Counted from the first letter of the stretch, positions 16,875-29,528 are shown. The stretch is DNA of 64,000 nt from Xanthomonas boreopolis (GCA_014654535.1 BNBA01000003.1:62001-126000); one strand, 5' to 3'. Translations and numbers: made by a program. Notes: generated from the letters alone by a model not told the origin.

Positions 16875-17876
16875 TTACACCACCTTGGCGCGCAACAGGT
16901 CGTGAATGTTCAGCGCGCCGACGGCGCGGCGGCGCTCGTCGACCACGATCAGGCCGTTGATCTTGTGCGCCTCCATCAGCCGCGCCGCCTCGGCCGCCAG
17001 CTGGTCGGCGCCGATCGTGCGGGGATTGCGCGTCATCACCTCGGCGATGCGGGTATTGCGCACGTCGATGTCGCTGTCGAGGGCGCGGCGCAGGTCGCCG
17101 TCGGTGAACAGGCCGAGCAGGGTGCCGTCGGCATCGACGATGGCGGTCATGCCCAGGCGCTTGCGGCTCATTTCCATCAGCGCCTCGCTGACGGTGGCGT
17201 CCTCGCGCACGCTCGGCAGGTCTTCGCCGCCGTGCATGATGTCGGTGATGTGCAGCAGCAGGCGGCGCCCCAGGCTGCCGGCCGGGTGCGAGCGGGCGAA
17301 GTCGTCGGCGGTGAAGCCGCGCGCGTCCAGCAGCGCCACCGCCAGGGCGTCGCCCATCGCCAGCGAGGCGGTGGTGCTGGAGGTGGGGGCGAGGTCGAGC
17401 GGGCAGGCCTCGACCGGGATGCTCACGTCCAGGTGGACGTCGGCCGCCTGCGCCAGGGTCGAGCCCGGCCGGCCGGTCATCGCGACGATCGGGTTGCCCT
17501 GCCGCTTGAGCACCGGCAGCAGCATGCGGATCTCGTCGGACTCGCCGGAATAGGACAGCGCCAGGACCACGTCGGCCTCGGTGATCATGCCCAGGTCGCC
17601 GTGGCCGGCCTCGCCGGGGTGCACGAAGAAGGCCGGGGTGCCGGTCGAGGCCAGGGTCGCGGCGATCTTGCGGGCGACATGCCCGGACTTGCCCATGCCG
17701 GTGGCGACCACGCGGCCGCGGCTGCCGAGGATCAGGCGGCAGGCGGCCGCGAAGTCCTCGCCGATGCGCTCGCCCACCGTCGCCAGCGCGCCGCGCTCGA
17801 TCTCCATCACGCGCCGGCCGCTGGCGACCAGGTCGGCGTCGCGGACGGCATCGAGGGACAGGGGCGACACGGCCAT
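16875..17876 (-). CDS. kdsD: Arabinose-5-phosphate isomerase KdsD
   Basis: A 333-residue enzyme converting ribulose-5-phosphate to arabinose-5-phosphate, the first committed precursor of Kdo. An N-terminal SIS domain (about 40-180; VVATGMGKSGHVARKIAATL and the LALSYSGESDEI segment) is followed by two CBS domains (about 205-330). This is the full KdsD/GutQ architecture. It heads the kds-lpt-rpoN run and is divergent from ibaG across only 52 bases, so the two promoters probably overlap. Confidence 0.95.
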   Translation of the reverse strand: MAVSPLSLDAVRDADLVASGRRVMEIERGALATVGERIGEDFAAACRLILGSRGRVVATGMGKSGHVARKIAATLASTGTPAFFVHPGEAGHGDLGMITEADVVLALSYSGESDEIRMLLPVLKRQGNPIVAMTGRPGSTLAQAADVHLDVSIPVEACPLDLAPTSSTTASLAMGDALAVALLDARGFTADDFARSHPAGSLGRRLLLHITDIMHGGEDLPSVREDATVSEALMEMSRKRLGMTAIVDADGTLLGLFTDGDLRRALDSDIDVRNTRIAEVMTRNPRTIGADQLAAEAARLMEAHKINGLIVVDERRRAVGALNIHDLLRAKVV

Positions 17877-17928
17877 GCGGGACCCGGACGGAGAGTAGAA
17901 TGGCCGATCATTTTATTAGGAAAGCCCG

Positions 17929-18159
17929 TTGGACGCCGAAACCATCCGTAAACTCATCGAGACCGGCCTGCCGCAGTCCCGCGCCGAGGTGCACGGCGAG
18001 GACGGCGTGCACTTCGAAGCGACCGTGGTCTGCGAGGCCTTCCGCGGCAAGCTGCCGCTGGCGCGGCACCGCATGGTGTACGCCACGCTCGGCGACCTGA
18101 TGGGCGGCGCGATCCACGCGTTGCAGCTGAAGACCGTCACGCCCGACGAAGCCGCCTGA
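17929..18159 (+). CDS. ibaG: BolA-family protein IbaG
   Basis: A 76-residue BolA-type protein with the conserved GEDGVHFEATVVCEAFRGK and RHRMVYATLG segments. BolA/IbaG proteins bind monothiol glutaredoxins with a shared [2Fe-2S] cluster and are linked to acid and envelope stress. The start is a TTG at 17929, chosen because AGGAAAG sits six bases upstream and the family N-terminus (MDAETIRKLI) begins there; no ATG is suitable. A -10-like TAGAAT lies at 17896-17901. It is followed by murA after 108 bases, the same pairing seen in many gammaproteobacteria. Confidence 0.93.
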   Translation: MDAETIRKLIETGLPQSRAEVHGEDGVHFEATVVCEAFRGKLPLARHRMVYATLGDLMGGAIHALQLKTVTPDEAA

Positions 18160-19856
<1,697 letters not shown>

Positions 19857-19867
19857 CCGGTTTGGCG

Positions 19868-19905
19868 GGCACCGCGGGAGCGATCGGCGTCGCTCCGGCG
19901 GTGCC
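19868..19905. terminator. Bidirectional hairpin between convergent genes
   Basis: A 16-bp stem with one mismatch (GGCACCGCGGGAGCGA against TCGCTCCGGCGGTGCC) with a six-base loop lies exactly in the 55-base gap between the convergent EF-hand and DUF3108 genes. No U-tract follows on either strand. It can serve both transcripts as a 3' end structure; true intrinsic termination is uncertain. Confidence 0.55.
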
Positions 19906-19911
19906 TTCGCC

Positions 19912-20595
19912 TCAGCGCACCGACTGGATGGTCAGGTCGAGCGAATCCTGGCCCTTGTCCCGCTGCAGCAGCCGCGCCGGTACCGGCAGGCTGGGCACGA
20001 TCCAGGCGATCAGCTCCTTGTCGCCATCGGTGCGCGAGACCTTGGTGGCCTGCTGCGACTTGCCGTTGACGGTGATGTTTTCCTTGCCCACGACCTTGTA
20101 GGCCATCGGCTTGACGCGGCCCTCGTCGACCATGCGGTAGCTGAGCGACTTGCCGGCCGCCAGGTCGCGCGCGATCGCCAGGTTGATCAGCAGCGCGTCC
20201 ATGTCGCCCGGCTGCAGCGCCACCGGGCCGCGGCGGTCCGGCTTGATGTCGCCGCTCCAGGTGGCCTGGCGGCTGTTCCAGTCGTAGCTGGCCTGCACGT
20301 TGCGCTTCTTCACCAGCAGCGAGGACGAGTCGTTGCTGCTCAGCGGGCGCAGCTGGCCGTTCTGCTCGTCGAACACGGTGCTCTGGCTGAGGTTGGCGAG
20401 CTGGTTCTGGATCGTCAGCGTGTAGCGCCACTGGTTGTTGCCGGCCGCGGCCAGGGTCATCGTGCCGTTGGCCTGCATGCCCATGTAGTTGGCCTTGTAG
20501 TCGGCCTGGAAAGGCTGGATCGCCAGCGCCGGCAGGCTCGCCAGCGCGAGGCCGGCGGCGGCGATCAGGGAAAGGGAACGCTTGAGGCTGTTCAT
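19912..20595 (-). CDS. DUF3108 periplasmic protein (copy 2)
   Basis: A 227-residue exported protein with a signal peptide ending near LPALA (about residue 25). The rest matches the DUF3108 pattern: FQADYKANYMGMQANG at the start of the mature part, GDMDALLINLAIARDL in the middle, and PVPARLLQRDKGQDSLDLTI at the end. The fold is a beta-barrel-like periplasmic domain of unknown function. It follows a paralogue by four bases; shared elements include STVF, LQPGD/LKPGD, LSYR and RILQRDKG. The pair arose by tandem duplication and is convergent with the murA operon. Confidence 0.8.
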   Translation of the reverse strand: MNSLKRSLSLIAAAGLALASLPALAIQPFQADYKANYMGMQANGTMTLAAAGNNQWRYTLTIQNQLANLSQSTVFDEQNGQLRPLSSNDSSSLLVKKRNVQASYDWNSRQATWSGDIKPDRRGPVALQPGDMDALLINLAIARDLAAGKSLSYRMVDEGRVKPMAYKVVGKENITVNGKSQQATKVSRTDGDKELIAWIVPSLPVPARLLQRDKGQDSLDLTIQSVR

Positions 20596-20599
20596 CGGC

Positions 20600-21382
20600 T
20601 CAGACTCCTTGGTATTCGATCAGGCGCAGGTCGATCTGGTCCTCGCCCTTGTCGCGTTGCAGGATGCGCACCGGCGTGGGTACGCCGTTGGCGATCCAGA
20701 GGATGGTTTCGTTGTCGCCGCTGTTGATGCGCTGGACGCGCAGCGCGTCGTAGCTGAGGTCGCCGACCTGGACGCTCTCGGTCGCCTCCGCGGCGCGATA
20801 GTCGTACTGCCTTACCCGGCCCAGGTCGACGTAACGGTAGCTCATGGCCTGGCCGGGGCGCGCATCGCGCATCAGCGACAGGTTCAGCAGCAGGGCGCTC
20901 TGGTCGCCGGGCTTGAGCGCGATCGGCTGACGGCGTTCCTTCTTCAGGTCGCCTTCCCATTGCACCGTGCCGTTCTTCCAGTCGTAGACGCCGGTGACCT
21001 GCTTGCCGAAGAACAGCGCCTTCCTGACCGTGCTCTGGGTCAGCGGCACGTAGACGCTGCCGTCGTTGCGGAACACCGTGCTCTGCTCGAGGTTCAGCCC
21101 CAGCACGCTGGCGAAGCCCTTGCGCCCGCGCACCGCCATGTCCACGCGCCACTGGTCGCCGCCCGTGTGGGTGACCTGCATGGTGGCGTCGCCGGCTTCC
21201 TTGCCCTTGTAGAAGGCCTGGTAGGTGGCGACGAAGGGCTCCAGCGCCGGCGGCGTCCATTCCTGCGCGGGCACGGCGGGGACCTCGGCGGCGGCCGGGG
21301 GAGCAGGCGGCTCCTGCGCGTTGCCCGTCGCCATCGGCAACAGCAGGGAAGCGAGCAGCAGCGTGGAGCGGAAGGCGGGCAT
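20600..21382 (-). CDS. DUF3108 periplasmic protein (copy 1)
   Basis: A protein of about 260 residues with a signal peptide (MPAFRSTLLLASLLLPMATG) followed by a Pro/Ala-rich linker (about residues 22-45). The DUF3108 domain shows FVATYQAFYKGKEAGDATMQ, LKPGDQSALLLNLSLMRD and PTPVRILQRDKGEDQIDLRL. The ATG at 21382 was preferred because the signal peptide begins there; an in-frame ATG at 21415 would add 11 residues. It is the upstream member of the tandem pair and lies 66 bases after purN on the same strand, so it may be read from the purM-purN transcript. Function unknown. Confidence 0.78.
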   Translation of the reverse strand: MPAFRSTLLLASLLLPMATGNAQEPPAPPAAAEVPAVPAQEWTPPALEPFVATYQAFYKGKEAGDATMQVTHTGGDQWRVDMAVRGRKGFASVLGLNLEQSTVFRNDGSVYVPLTQSTVRKALFFGKQVTGVYDWKNGTVQWEGDLKKERRQPIALKPGDQSALLLNLSLMRDARPGQAMSYRYVDLGRVRQYDYRAAEATESVQVGDLSYDALRVQRINSGDNETILWIANGVPTPVRILQRDKGEDQIDLRLIEYQGV

Positions 21383-21448
21383 GGAGGGATACGCGGGAAG
21401 GTCAGGCATCAGCATGCCTGAAGAAGGGTCACTGGGATGTGTCCGTAT

Positions 21449-22102
21449 TCAGCGCGAGAGATGGCCCGCCGAATCTAGGCGCAACGGCGTAAACAGGTCC
21501 TGACCGTCCAGGCGCAGGGTTCCCTCGCGTTCATTCAGGCGGCCGCCGGCCAGTAGGGCCAGGCTGGCGACCAGCAAGGGGTGCTCGCGTTCCAGCACCC
21601 GGGCGGCCAGGGTGGCCACGTCGTCGCCCGGCAGCACCGGCACCACCGCCTGCGCGATCACCGGGCCGGCATCCAGTTCCGGCACCACCACGTGCACGCT
21701 GGCGCCATGCTCGGCGTCGCCGGCCTCCAGTGCGCGCAGGTGGGTGTGCAGGCCGCGGTGCCGCGGCAGCAGGGAGGGATGGATGTTGATCATGCGGCCG
21801 GCGAAGCGGCGCACCAGCGCCTCGCCGAGGATGCGCATGTAGCCGGCGCAGACGATCCAGTCCGGGCGGCTGGCCGCGATCGCGTCGCCGAGCGCCGCGT
21901 CGAAGGCCTCCCGGCCGGGGAAGTCCTTGGGGCGGGCCGACCAGCGCAGCGGCTCGGGTACCTTGCCCAGCGCCGCGGCGTCCGGGCGGTCGGAGAACAC
22001 GCCGACGACCTCCGCTTCCAGCCGGCCGGCCGCGATGGCGTCGAGGATGGCCTGCAGGTTGCTGCCACGGCCGGAAGCCAGTACCGCGATGCGCATGCTC
22101 AT
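21449..22102 (-). CDS. purN: Phosphoribosylglycinamide formyltransferase PurN
   Basis: A 217-residue enzyme that formylates glycinamide ribonucleotide using 10-formyltetrahydrofolate in purine synthesis. The phosphate loop is VLASGRGSNLQAI; the folate-binding and catalytic part is AGYMRILGEALVRRF then INIHPSLLPRHRGLHTH with the catalytic Asn/His pair; the catalytic Asp lies in VPELDAGPVIAQ. The second Met (22096) also fits as start. It lies downstream of purM with one small membrane-protein gene between them. Confidence 0.95.
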   Translation of the reverse strand: MSMRIAVLASGRGSNLQAILDAIAAGRLEAEVVGVFSDRPDAAALGKVPEPLRWSARPKDFPGREAFDAALGDAIAASRPDWIVCAGYMRILGEALVRRFAGRMINIHPSLLPRHRGLHTHLRALEAGDAEHGASVHVVVPELDAGPVIAQAVVPVLPGDDVATLAARVLEREHPLLVASLALLAGGRLNEREGTLRLDGQDLFTPLRLDSAGHLSR

Positions 22103-22136
22103 GCCGCCGATTCCCTTGCCCTGGTGCCGCGGCGAC

Positions 22137-22586
22137 TCAGGGCGCGGGCGCGTCGAACAGGGCCTTCACCTGCGGGCGCAGCAGCACCACCAGGGTGAAC
22201 ACGCCGAGCACCGTGCCGAGCGGCATGAGGGCGCAGGAAAGCCCGGCCACGACCAGGCACAGCAGGTGCCGCCGCCGTCGCGCGATGCAGCGCCCGGCAT
22301 AGGCCATCGATGCCGCCAGCCCCATCCCGCCGAGGATGAACAGGGCCGCGAAGCCCACGAAGAACCAGCCGAACAGCCGTGGGTCCATGGGCGGGGCGTC
22401 CGCGCCCTGGGGCTCCATGGGCATCCGCCCGGTGACGATCGCCAGGCCCATGAACAGGTGGATCAGCGGGAACAGCGAGAACAGGGCGGTGAGGCCGGCG
22501 AGCACGTAATGGAAGATCGAGAGCAGCCGGAGCTGCTGCACGTCCTCGGGCGTGGCCGGCAACCGCGGTGGCGTGGCGGCTTCCAT
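22137..22586 (-). CDS. Hypothetical four-helix membrane protein
   Basis: A 149-residue protein inserted between purM and purN on the same strand (15 bases after purM, 34 before purN). After a polar N-terminus (about 20 residues) come four hydrophobic segments near 22-48, 68-92, 104-122 and 123-135. A basic loop (RCIARRRRH) lies between helices 2 and 3. The opening PEDVQQLRLLSIFHYVLAGLT resembles small uncharacterised xanthomonad membrane proteins. No catalytic motif is visible. Its place in the purine operon may be incidental. Confidence 0.7.
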   Translation of the reverse strand: MEAATPPRLPATPEDVQQLRLLSIFHYVLAGLTALFSLFPLIHLFMGLAIVTGRMPMEPQGADAPPMDPRLFGWFFVGFAALFILGGMGLAASMAYAGRCIARRRRHLLCLVVAGLSCALMPLGTVLGVFTLVVLLRPQVKALFDAPAP

Positions 22587-22601
22587 GCGGGTCCTGCACG
22601 C

Positions 22602-23657
22602 TCAGCCGATGCGCACGCGTTCGCCGGCGCCCGCGGCCACCACCTGGCCGATCCGCCAGTGCGCCAGGCCCTGACCGTCCAGCGCCTGTTCCAGCGCGGC
22701 CGCCTGCGCCGGCTCGGCCACCAGCACGAAACCGATGCCGCAATTGAAGGTGCGCCACATCTCGGCGTCTTCCACCGCGCCCTCGCGCTGCAGCCATTGG
22801 AACACCGGCGGCAGCGGCCAGCTGCGCGCATCGATGTCCAGGCCGAGGCCTTCGGGGATCACGCGGATGATGTTCTCGGTCAATCCGCCGCCGGTGACAT
22901 GGGCCATGGCGTGGATGGCTTCGCCGTGGGACGCCAGCAACGCCAGCACCGGCTTCACGTACAGCGCGGTGGGCGCCATCAGCGCGTCGATCAGCTTCAC
23001 GCCGCCCACGTCCAGGTCGGCCGGCGAGCCGGCGCGCTCGTAGATGCGGCGGACCAGCGAATAGCCGTTCGAATGCGGGCCGGAGGAGGCGATGCCGATC
23101 AGCACGTCGCCCTCGCGGACCTTGCCGCCGTCCAGCAGTCGCGATTTCTCCACCGCCGCCACGCAGAAGCCGGCCAGGTCGTACTCGCCCGGCGGATACA
23201 TGTCGGGCATCTCGGCGGTCTCGCCGCCGATCAGCGCGCAGCCGGACAGTTCGCAGCCGCGGGCGATGCCGCCGACCACCGCGGCCGCGGTGTCCACGTC
23301 CAGCTTGCCGGTGGCGAAGTAGTCCAGGAAGAACAGCGGCTCGGCGCCCTGGACCAGCACGTCGTTGACGCACATCGCGACCAGGTCGATGCCGATCGTG
23401 TCGTGGCGGTTCAGCTGCTGGGCCAGCTTCAGCTTGGTGCCGACGCCATCGGTGCCGGACACCAGCACCGGCTCCTTGTACTTGCCGGACAGGTCGAACA
23501 GCGCGCCGAAGCCGCCCAGCCCGCCCATCACCTCCGGCCGGAAGCTGCGCTTGACCAGCGGCTTGATGCGTTCCACCAAGGCGTTGCCGGCATCGATGTC
23601 GACGCCTGCGTCGCGGTAGGTCAAGGGCGTGGGGGCGGAAGGGGATGGGCTGGTCAC
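22602..23657 (-). CDS. purM: Phosphoribosylformylglycinamidine cyclo-ligase PurM
   Basis: A 351-residue AIR synthetase acting after FGAR amidotransferase in purine synthesis. Recognisable are [19 protein letters not shown] at the start, the ATP-binding [34 protein letters not shown], and [37 protein letters not shown] and NCGIGFV follow toward the C-terminus. It is divergent from the DUF2066-perM-hda operon, an arrangement also found in pseudomonads and other xanthomonads. A 103-base region between them contains the left end of a repeat element. Confidence 0.96.
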   Translation of the reverse strand: MTSPSPSAPTPLTYRDAGVDIDAGNALVERIKPLVKRSFRPEVMGGLGGFGALFDLSGKYKEPVLVSGTDGVGTKLKLAQQLNRHDTIGIDLVAMCVNDVLVQGAEPLFFLDYFATGKLDVDTAAAVVGGIARGCELSGCALIGGETAEMPDMYPPGEYDLAGFCVAAVEKSRLLDGGKVREGDVLIGIASSGPHSNGYSLVRRIYERAGSPADLDVGGVKLIDALMAPTALYVKPVLALLASHGEAIHAMAHVTGGGLTENIIRVIPEGLGLDIDARSWPLPPVFQWLQREGAVEDAEMWRTFNCGIGFVLVAEPAQAAALEQALDGQGLAHWRIGQVVAAGAGERVRIG

Positions 23658-23746
23658 GGGCGGCGGCTCGGCGGAAAGGGCGCGATTTTAGCAGCCACGT
23701 TGGCGCCAGGCCCGCATTCGGGCAACAATTCCCCCGGAATACGTCG

Positions 23747-23915
23747 AGCTAGAGCGTGTTATGCCCTTCTTCATGAGATGCGTCGGTCGGCTCCGCGCCG
23801 TTGACGGCCCGTCCCCCGGGACCCTGCCGGGAATGCTGCGGTCCCTCGTCGCGCGCCTGGCCTCGAAGCGCCCCGGCGAGCGTCGCGTCCATCCGGAGGG
23901 CCGCGGCACGCTCCG
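23747..23915. repeat. MITE-like element upstream of the DUF2066 gene
   Basis: This about 169-base segment is related to one at 58814-59014. Both share a left end of the form GAGCGyGyTATG...TGAGATGCG, followed by GGyCGGCTsCGyGCCGyTG. The right end reads, on the opposite strand, GAGCGTGCCGCGGCCCTCCG, a degenerate copy of the left end, so the element has imperfect terminal inverted repeats of about 30 bases. It ends one base before the ATG of the DUF2066 gene. No transposase is present. It could be a small non-autonomous element or a structured 5' leader. Confidence 0.5.
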
Positions 23916-23916
23916 C

Positions 23917-25023
23917 ATGTCCATGCGCGCCGGCGCGCTCGCGCTTCTCGCCGCGGCGCTGGCGATGCCGGCGGCGCCGGTCCTGGCCCAGGCCGACCTG
24001 CGTACCGAGGGCGACGTGGCCAAGGCGCAGGGCGCCTACGAGGCGGAAGTGCCGGTCAACAGCCAGGCCGAGTCCGACCGGGCCGGCGGGCTGGCGCGCG
24101 CGCTGGGCGCGGTGCTGGCCAAGCTGTCCGGCGACCGCAACGTCATGGCCCGGCCGGGCGTGCCGCAGGCGTTGCGCAACGCCGGCAACTACGTCGACAG
24201 CTACGACTACCGGCAGGACCAGGGCACCTCCCCGACCGGCGCGCCGACCTTCAAGACCATGCTGGTGGCGCGCTTCCGGCAGGACGACGTGGACGGCCTG
24301 GTGGCCGCGCTCGGCCTGCCGGTCTGGCCGCAGCCGCGGCCCAAGCCGGTGCTGTGGCTGGCGATCGACGACGGTTCCGGGCCGCGCCTGGTCGGGCTGC
24401 AGCAGTCCAATGCCGCGCGCAGCGTGCTCGACCGGGCGGTGGAGCGCGGCTTCCGGCTCGGCCTGCCGGGCGGCGGCGCGGCCGAGCAGGCCCTGGTCGG
24501 CGCGATCTGGCGCCAGGACACCGCGGCGGTGGCGCGCGCCTCGGCCCGCTACAGCCCGCCGATGCAGCTGATCGGCAAGTTGTACCGGTCCGGCGGCGGC
24601 TGGGCCGCGGATTGGGTGTTCGTGGACGACGGCAAGGTGCTTTCGACCTGGTCCACCAGCGATGGCGATGCGCGCCGGGCGATGGCCGGCGGTGCCGACG
24701 GCGCCGCCGATGCGCTGGTCAAGCGCTACGCCAAGCGCGTGGAGACCGGCACGCCCGGCGTCTACCGCGCGGTGTTCACCGGCATCCGCAGCGCCGACGA
24801 CTACCTGCGCCTGTCGGCCGCCCTGCAGGGCGTGTCGGTGGTGCGCGGCATCCGCCCGGTCCGCGCTTCCGGCGACCGGCTCGAGGCGGACCTCGAACTG
24901 TTGACCGGCATTTCCGGCCTCAACCGCATGCTCGGCGACGACAGCCCGGTGGTGCCGGTGTCGGTGCCGACCGAAGGCCCGGTCATCCTGGACGGCGAGC
25001 GCGCCGAGTACCGCCTGAAATGA
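23917..25023 (+). CDS. DUF2066 periplasmic protein
   Basis: A protein of about 368 residues with a signal peptide (MRAGALALLAAALAMPAAP, cleavage near VLAQA). DUF2066 features follow, such as the early EAEVPVNSQAESDRAGGLARALGAVLAKLSG region and ARFRQDDVDGLVAALGLPVW. The frame is open further upstream, but that part lies in a repeat element, so the ATG at 23917 (or 23923) is preferred; a GGAGGG at 23895-23900 is rather distant. Function is unknown. The gene is coupled by a four-base overlap to a PerM-family transporter and then hda, a conserved neighbourhood. Confidence 0.75.
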   Translation: MSMRAGALALLAAALAMPAAPVLAQADLRTEGDVAKAQGAYEAEVPVNSQAESDRAGGLARALGAVLAKLSGDRNVMARPGVPQALRNAGNYVDSYDYRQDQGTSPTGAPTFKTMLVARFRQDDVDGLVAALGLPVWPQPRPKPVLWLAIDDGSGPRLVGLQQSNAARSVLDRAVERGFRLGLPGGGAAEQALVGAIWRQDTAAVARASARYSPPMQLIGKLYRSGGGWAADWVFVDDGKVLSTWSTSDGDARRAMAGGADGAADALVKRYAKRVETGTPGVYRAVFTGIRSADDYLRLSAALQGVSVVRGIRPVRASGDRLEADLELLTGISGLNRMLGDDSPVVPVSVPTEGPVILDGERAEYRLK

Positions 25024-26186
25024 ACCTGTCGCCCGAAGCCGAAATCGCCCTGTTCCTGCGCCGCCTGAAGTGGACGGCGCTGGCGGTGGGCGTGTGCTGG
25101 GTGATCTGGCTGCTGGCCCCGGTGCTGACCCCGTTCGCGCTGGCGCTGCTGCTGGGATGGCTCGGCGATCCCCTGGTCGACCGCATCGAGCGCACCGGGC
25201 TGTCGCGCAACACCTCGGTCGTGCTGGTGTTCGCCTCGATGCTGCTGCTGGTTGCGCTCGCGCTGATGATCCTGGTGCCGATGATCGAGCGCCAGATCGT
25301 CACGCTGATCAACGCGCTGCCGCAGATGCGCGATTGGGTGATCGGCACCGCGGTGCCGTGGATCGAGCAGAAGACCGGGCTGGAGCTGATGACCTGGCTC
25401 GACCCGGAGCGCCTGATCGACTGGATCCGCTCGCACTGGCAGCAGGCCGGCGGCGTCGCCAAGACCTTCTTCGGCTACCTGTCGCGCTCGGGCTTCGCGA
25501 TGGTCGCCTGGGTGCTCAACATCGTGCTGCTGCCGATCCTGACGTTCTACTTCCTGCGCGACTGGGACAAGCTGGTCGAGCGCGTCGCGGCGATCATCCC
25601 GCGCAACTACATCGGCACCGTCGGCCGCCTCGCGCAGGAGTCCAACGAGGTGCTCGGCGCCTTCATCCGCGGCCAGTTCCTGGTCATGGTGGCGCTGGGC
25701 GTGATCTACGCGGCCGGGCTGTCGATCAGCGGCCTCAACCTGGGCCTGCTGATCGGCCTGATCGCGGGCCTGATCAGCTTCATCCCCTACCTGGGCGCGA
25801 CCACCGGCGTGGTGCTGGCGGTGCTGGCCGCGCTGGTGCAGGCGCACGGCTTCGACCTGCGGCTGATGGTCGGGCTGGCGGCGACCTTCACGGTCGGGCA
25901 ACTGCTGGAGAGCTACGTGCTGACCCCGCGCATCGTCGGCGACAAGATCGGCCTGCACCCGGTCGCGGTGATCTTCGCGGTGATGGCCGGCGGCCAGCTG
26001 TTCGGCTTCCTCGGCATGCTGCTGGCGCTGCCGGTGGCGGCGGTGGCCAACGTGCTGCTGCGCTACGCCCATGAGCGCTACAAGCAGAGCGACCTGTACG
26101 CCGGCGAGCGGCCGACGATCCTGCTCGACAGCTACGTCGACAAGAACGCGGTCGTCGAAGTGCCCAAGGACGGCGATCCGACGTGA
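25020..26186 (+). CDS. AI-2E/PerM-family membrane transporter
   Basis: A 388-residue polytopic protein of the AI-2 exporter/PerM family. Hydrophobic pairs lie near residues 17-50 and 65-90. An amphipathic periplasmic or cytoplasmic segment (about 90-150) precedes the conserved block from LPILTFYFLRDWDKL through ISFIPYLGATTGVVLAVLAAL. Family members include TqsA and sodium/proton antiporter-like proteins; the substrate here is unknown. It overlaps the DUF2066 gene at the start and hda at the end (GTGA), so the three genes form one tightly coupled operon. Confidence 0.87.
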   Translation: MNLSPEAEIALFLRRLKWTALAVGVCWVIWLLAPVLTPFALALLLGWLGDPLVDRIERTGLSRNTSVVLVFASMLLLVALALMILVPMIERQIVTLINALPQMRDWVIGTAVPWIEQKTGLELMTWLDPERLIDWIRSHWQQAGGVAKTFFGYLSRSGFAMVAWVLNIVLLPILTFYFLRDWDKLVERVAAIIPRNYIGTVGRLAQESNEVLGAFIRGQFLVMVALGVIYAAGLSISGLNLGLLIGLIAGLISFIPYLGATTGVVLAVLAALVQAHGFDLRLMVGLAATFTVGQLLESYVLTPRIVGDKIGLHPVAVIFAVMAGGQLFGFLGMLLALPVAAVANVLLRYAHERYKQSDLYAGERPTILLDSYVDKNAVVEVPKDGDPT

Positions 26187-26923
26187 GCGTGCCGCAGTTG
26201 CCGCTGGCCCTGCGCTATCCGCCGGACCAGCGTTTCGAGAGCTTCGTCGCCGCGCCCGAGGGGCTGGTCGAGCACCTGCAGGCGATGGCCGCCGGCGCGG
26301 TGCGCGACTGGCTGTACCTTGCCGGCCCCGCGGGCAGCGGCAAGACCCACCTGGCGCTGTCGCTGTGTGCCGCTGCCGAGCAGGCCGGGCGCGCGGCCGC
26401 CTACCTGCCGTTGCTGGCGGCGGCGGGGCGCCTGCGCGAGGCGCTGGAGGCGCTGGAAGGCCGCGACGTGATCGCGCTCGACGGCCTGGAACATGTCGCC
26501 GGCACGCGCCAGGGCGAGCGGGCGCACGGCATCGCCGGCAACCGCGACGACGAGGTGGCGCTGTTCGATTTCCACAACCGCGCGCGTGCCGCGGGAGTGA
26601 CGCTGCTGTATACCGCGCAGGCCATGCCCGATGCCTTGGCGCTGGCCCTGCCGGACCTGCGCTCGCGGCTGTCGCAATGCACGCGGATCACCTTGCCGGC
26701 GCTGGACGACAGCGGCCGCGCGGCGGTGCTGCGCGACCGCGCGCAACGCCGCGGGCTGGTGCTGGAAGAAGCGGCGATCGACTGGCTGCTGGTACATGGC
26801 GAGCGCGAACCGGCGGCGCTGGTGCGGCTGCTGGACCGGCTCGACCGCGAATCGCTGGCGGCCAAGCGGCGCGTCACCGTGCCGTTCCTGCGCCGGGTCC
26901 TGGGCGAGGCCAGGAACCCGTAG
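26183..26923 (+). CDS. hda: DnaA regulatory inactivator Hda-like AAA+ protein
   Basis: A 246-residue AAA+ protein related to the ATPase domain of DnaA. QLPLAL (residues 5-10) matches the beta-clamp-binding motif of Hda, Walker A is GPAGSGKTHL, and VIALDGLEHVAG is the Walker B region. In E. coli, clamp-bound Hda stimulates ATP hydrolysis by DnaA after initiation. The start is a GTG at 26183 overlapping the perM stop. It lacks the DNA-binding domain IV of DnaA. A cluster of DnaA-box-like sites lies elsewhere in this window (61.8-62.05 kb). Confidence 0.88.
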   Translation: MSVPQLPLALRYPPDQRFESFVAAPEGLVEHLQAMAAGAVRDWLYLAGPAGSGKTHLALSLCAAAEQAGRAAAYLPLLAAAGRLREALEALEGRDVIALDGLEHVAGTRQGERAHGIAGNRDDEVALFDFHNRARAAGVTLLYTAQAMPDALALALPDLRSRLSQCTRITLPALDDSGRAAVLRDRAQRRGLVLEEAAIDWLLVHGEREPAALVRLLDRLDRESLAAKRRVTVPFLRRVLGEARNP

Positions 26924-27023
26924 CGGTCGCAAGATGGATGCAAGCCTTTCCCTTCCCCGGGAGAAGCTGCCCCGCAGGGACGGATGGGGGTACGGGCGAA
27001 GCCCCCGCGCCGGGAAATGACGG

Positions 27024-29103
<2,080 letters not shown>

Positions 29104-29294
29104 GGGACACTCCGGTGGGGAACCGCGCGCAGACTAGCAGGCCGGGGCGTGCGTTGGGGCGGGACCCGCGAAGCCCGCCCCCGCATCGAACGCCGTCGTG
29201 GGGGAGCTTCAGCCCTGCAGGGCTTCACCGGGCAAGACCGGGACCCGGTTTGGAAACTCGGAAGAGCGACACGCCTGCTTCGGGTCGGGTGTCG

Positions 29295-29362
29295 TTGTGG
29301 GAGGGGCTTCAGCCCCGGCGGGCTTGACCGGCCATCTGCCGGGACTGAAGTCCCTCCCACAA
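29295..29362. repeat. Palindromic element of the GTGGGAG...CTTCAG family
   Basis: Left arm TTGTGGGAGGGGCTTCAG and right arm CTGAAGTCCCTCCCACAA are complementary apart from one mismatch, with a GC-rich centre. Seven A residues follow. Close relatives occur at 37187-37258, 38071-38114 and 62937-63000. The element resembles REP-type palindromes scattered between xanthomonad genes. Confidence 0.75.
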
Positions 29363-29428
29363 AAAAAGCGAGAAACTGCAAGAACGCATCGGATCGCTTG
29401 ACAGCCGACCCCAGGCGAAGGCGCCTTT

Positions 29429-29528
29429 CCCGAATCCCGAATCCCGAATCCCGAATCCCGAATCCCGAATCCCGAATCCCAGGTCCCAGGTCCCAGGTCC
29501 CAGGTCCCAGGTCCTAGGCCCTAGGCCC
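29429..29528. repeat. Heptanucleotide tandem array
   Basis: Seven exact copies of CCCGAAT are followed directly by five copies of CCCAGGT and then two of CCTAGGC. All three blocks keep a seven-base period, so the array seems to have grown from one unit that changed stepwise. It ends four bases from the stop codon of the M20 peptidase gene. Related seven-base repeats occur at 31718-31740 and 45043-45080. Confidence 0.9.

Noticed and set aside
23761..23916. N-terminal extension of the DUF2066 protein
   Set aside because: The extra residues are encoded by a repeat element, come before a clean signal peptide, and would bury it inside the protein.
29429..29528. Regular repeats that could suggest a CRISPR array
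   Set aside because: The unit is seven bases with no spacers and no cas genes are near; it is a simple tandem array.
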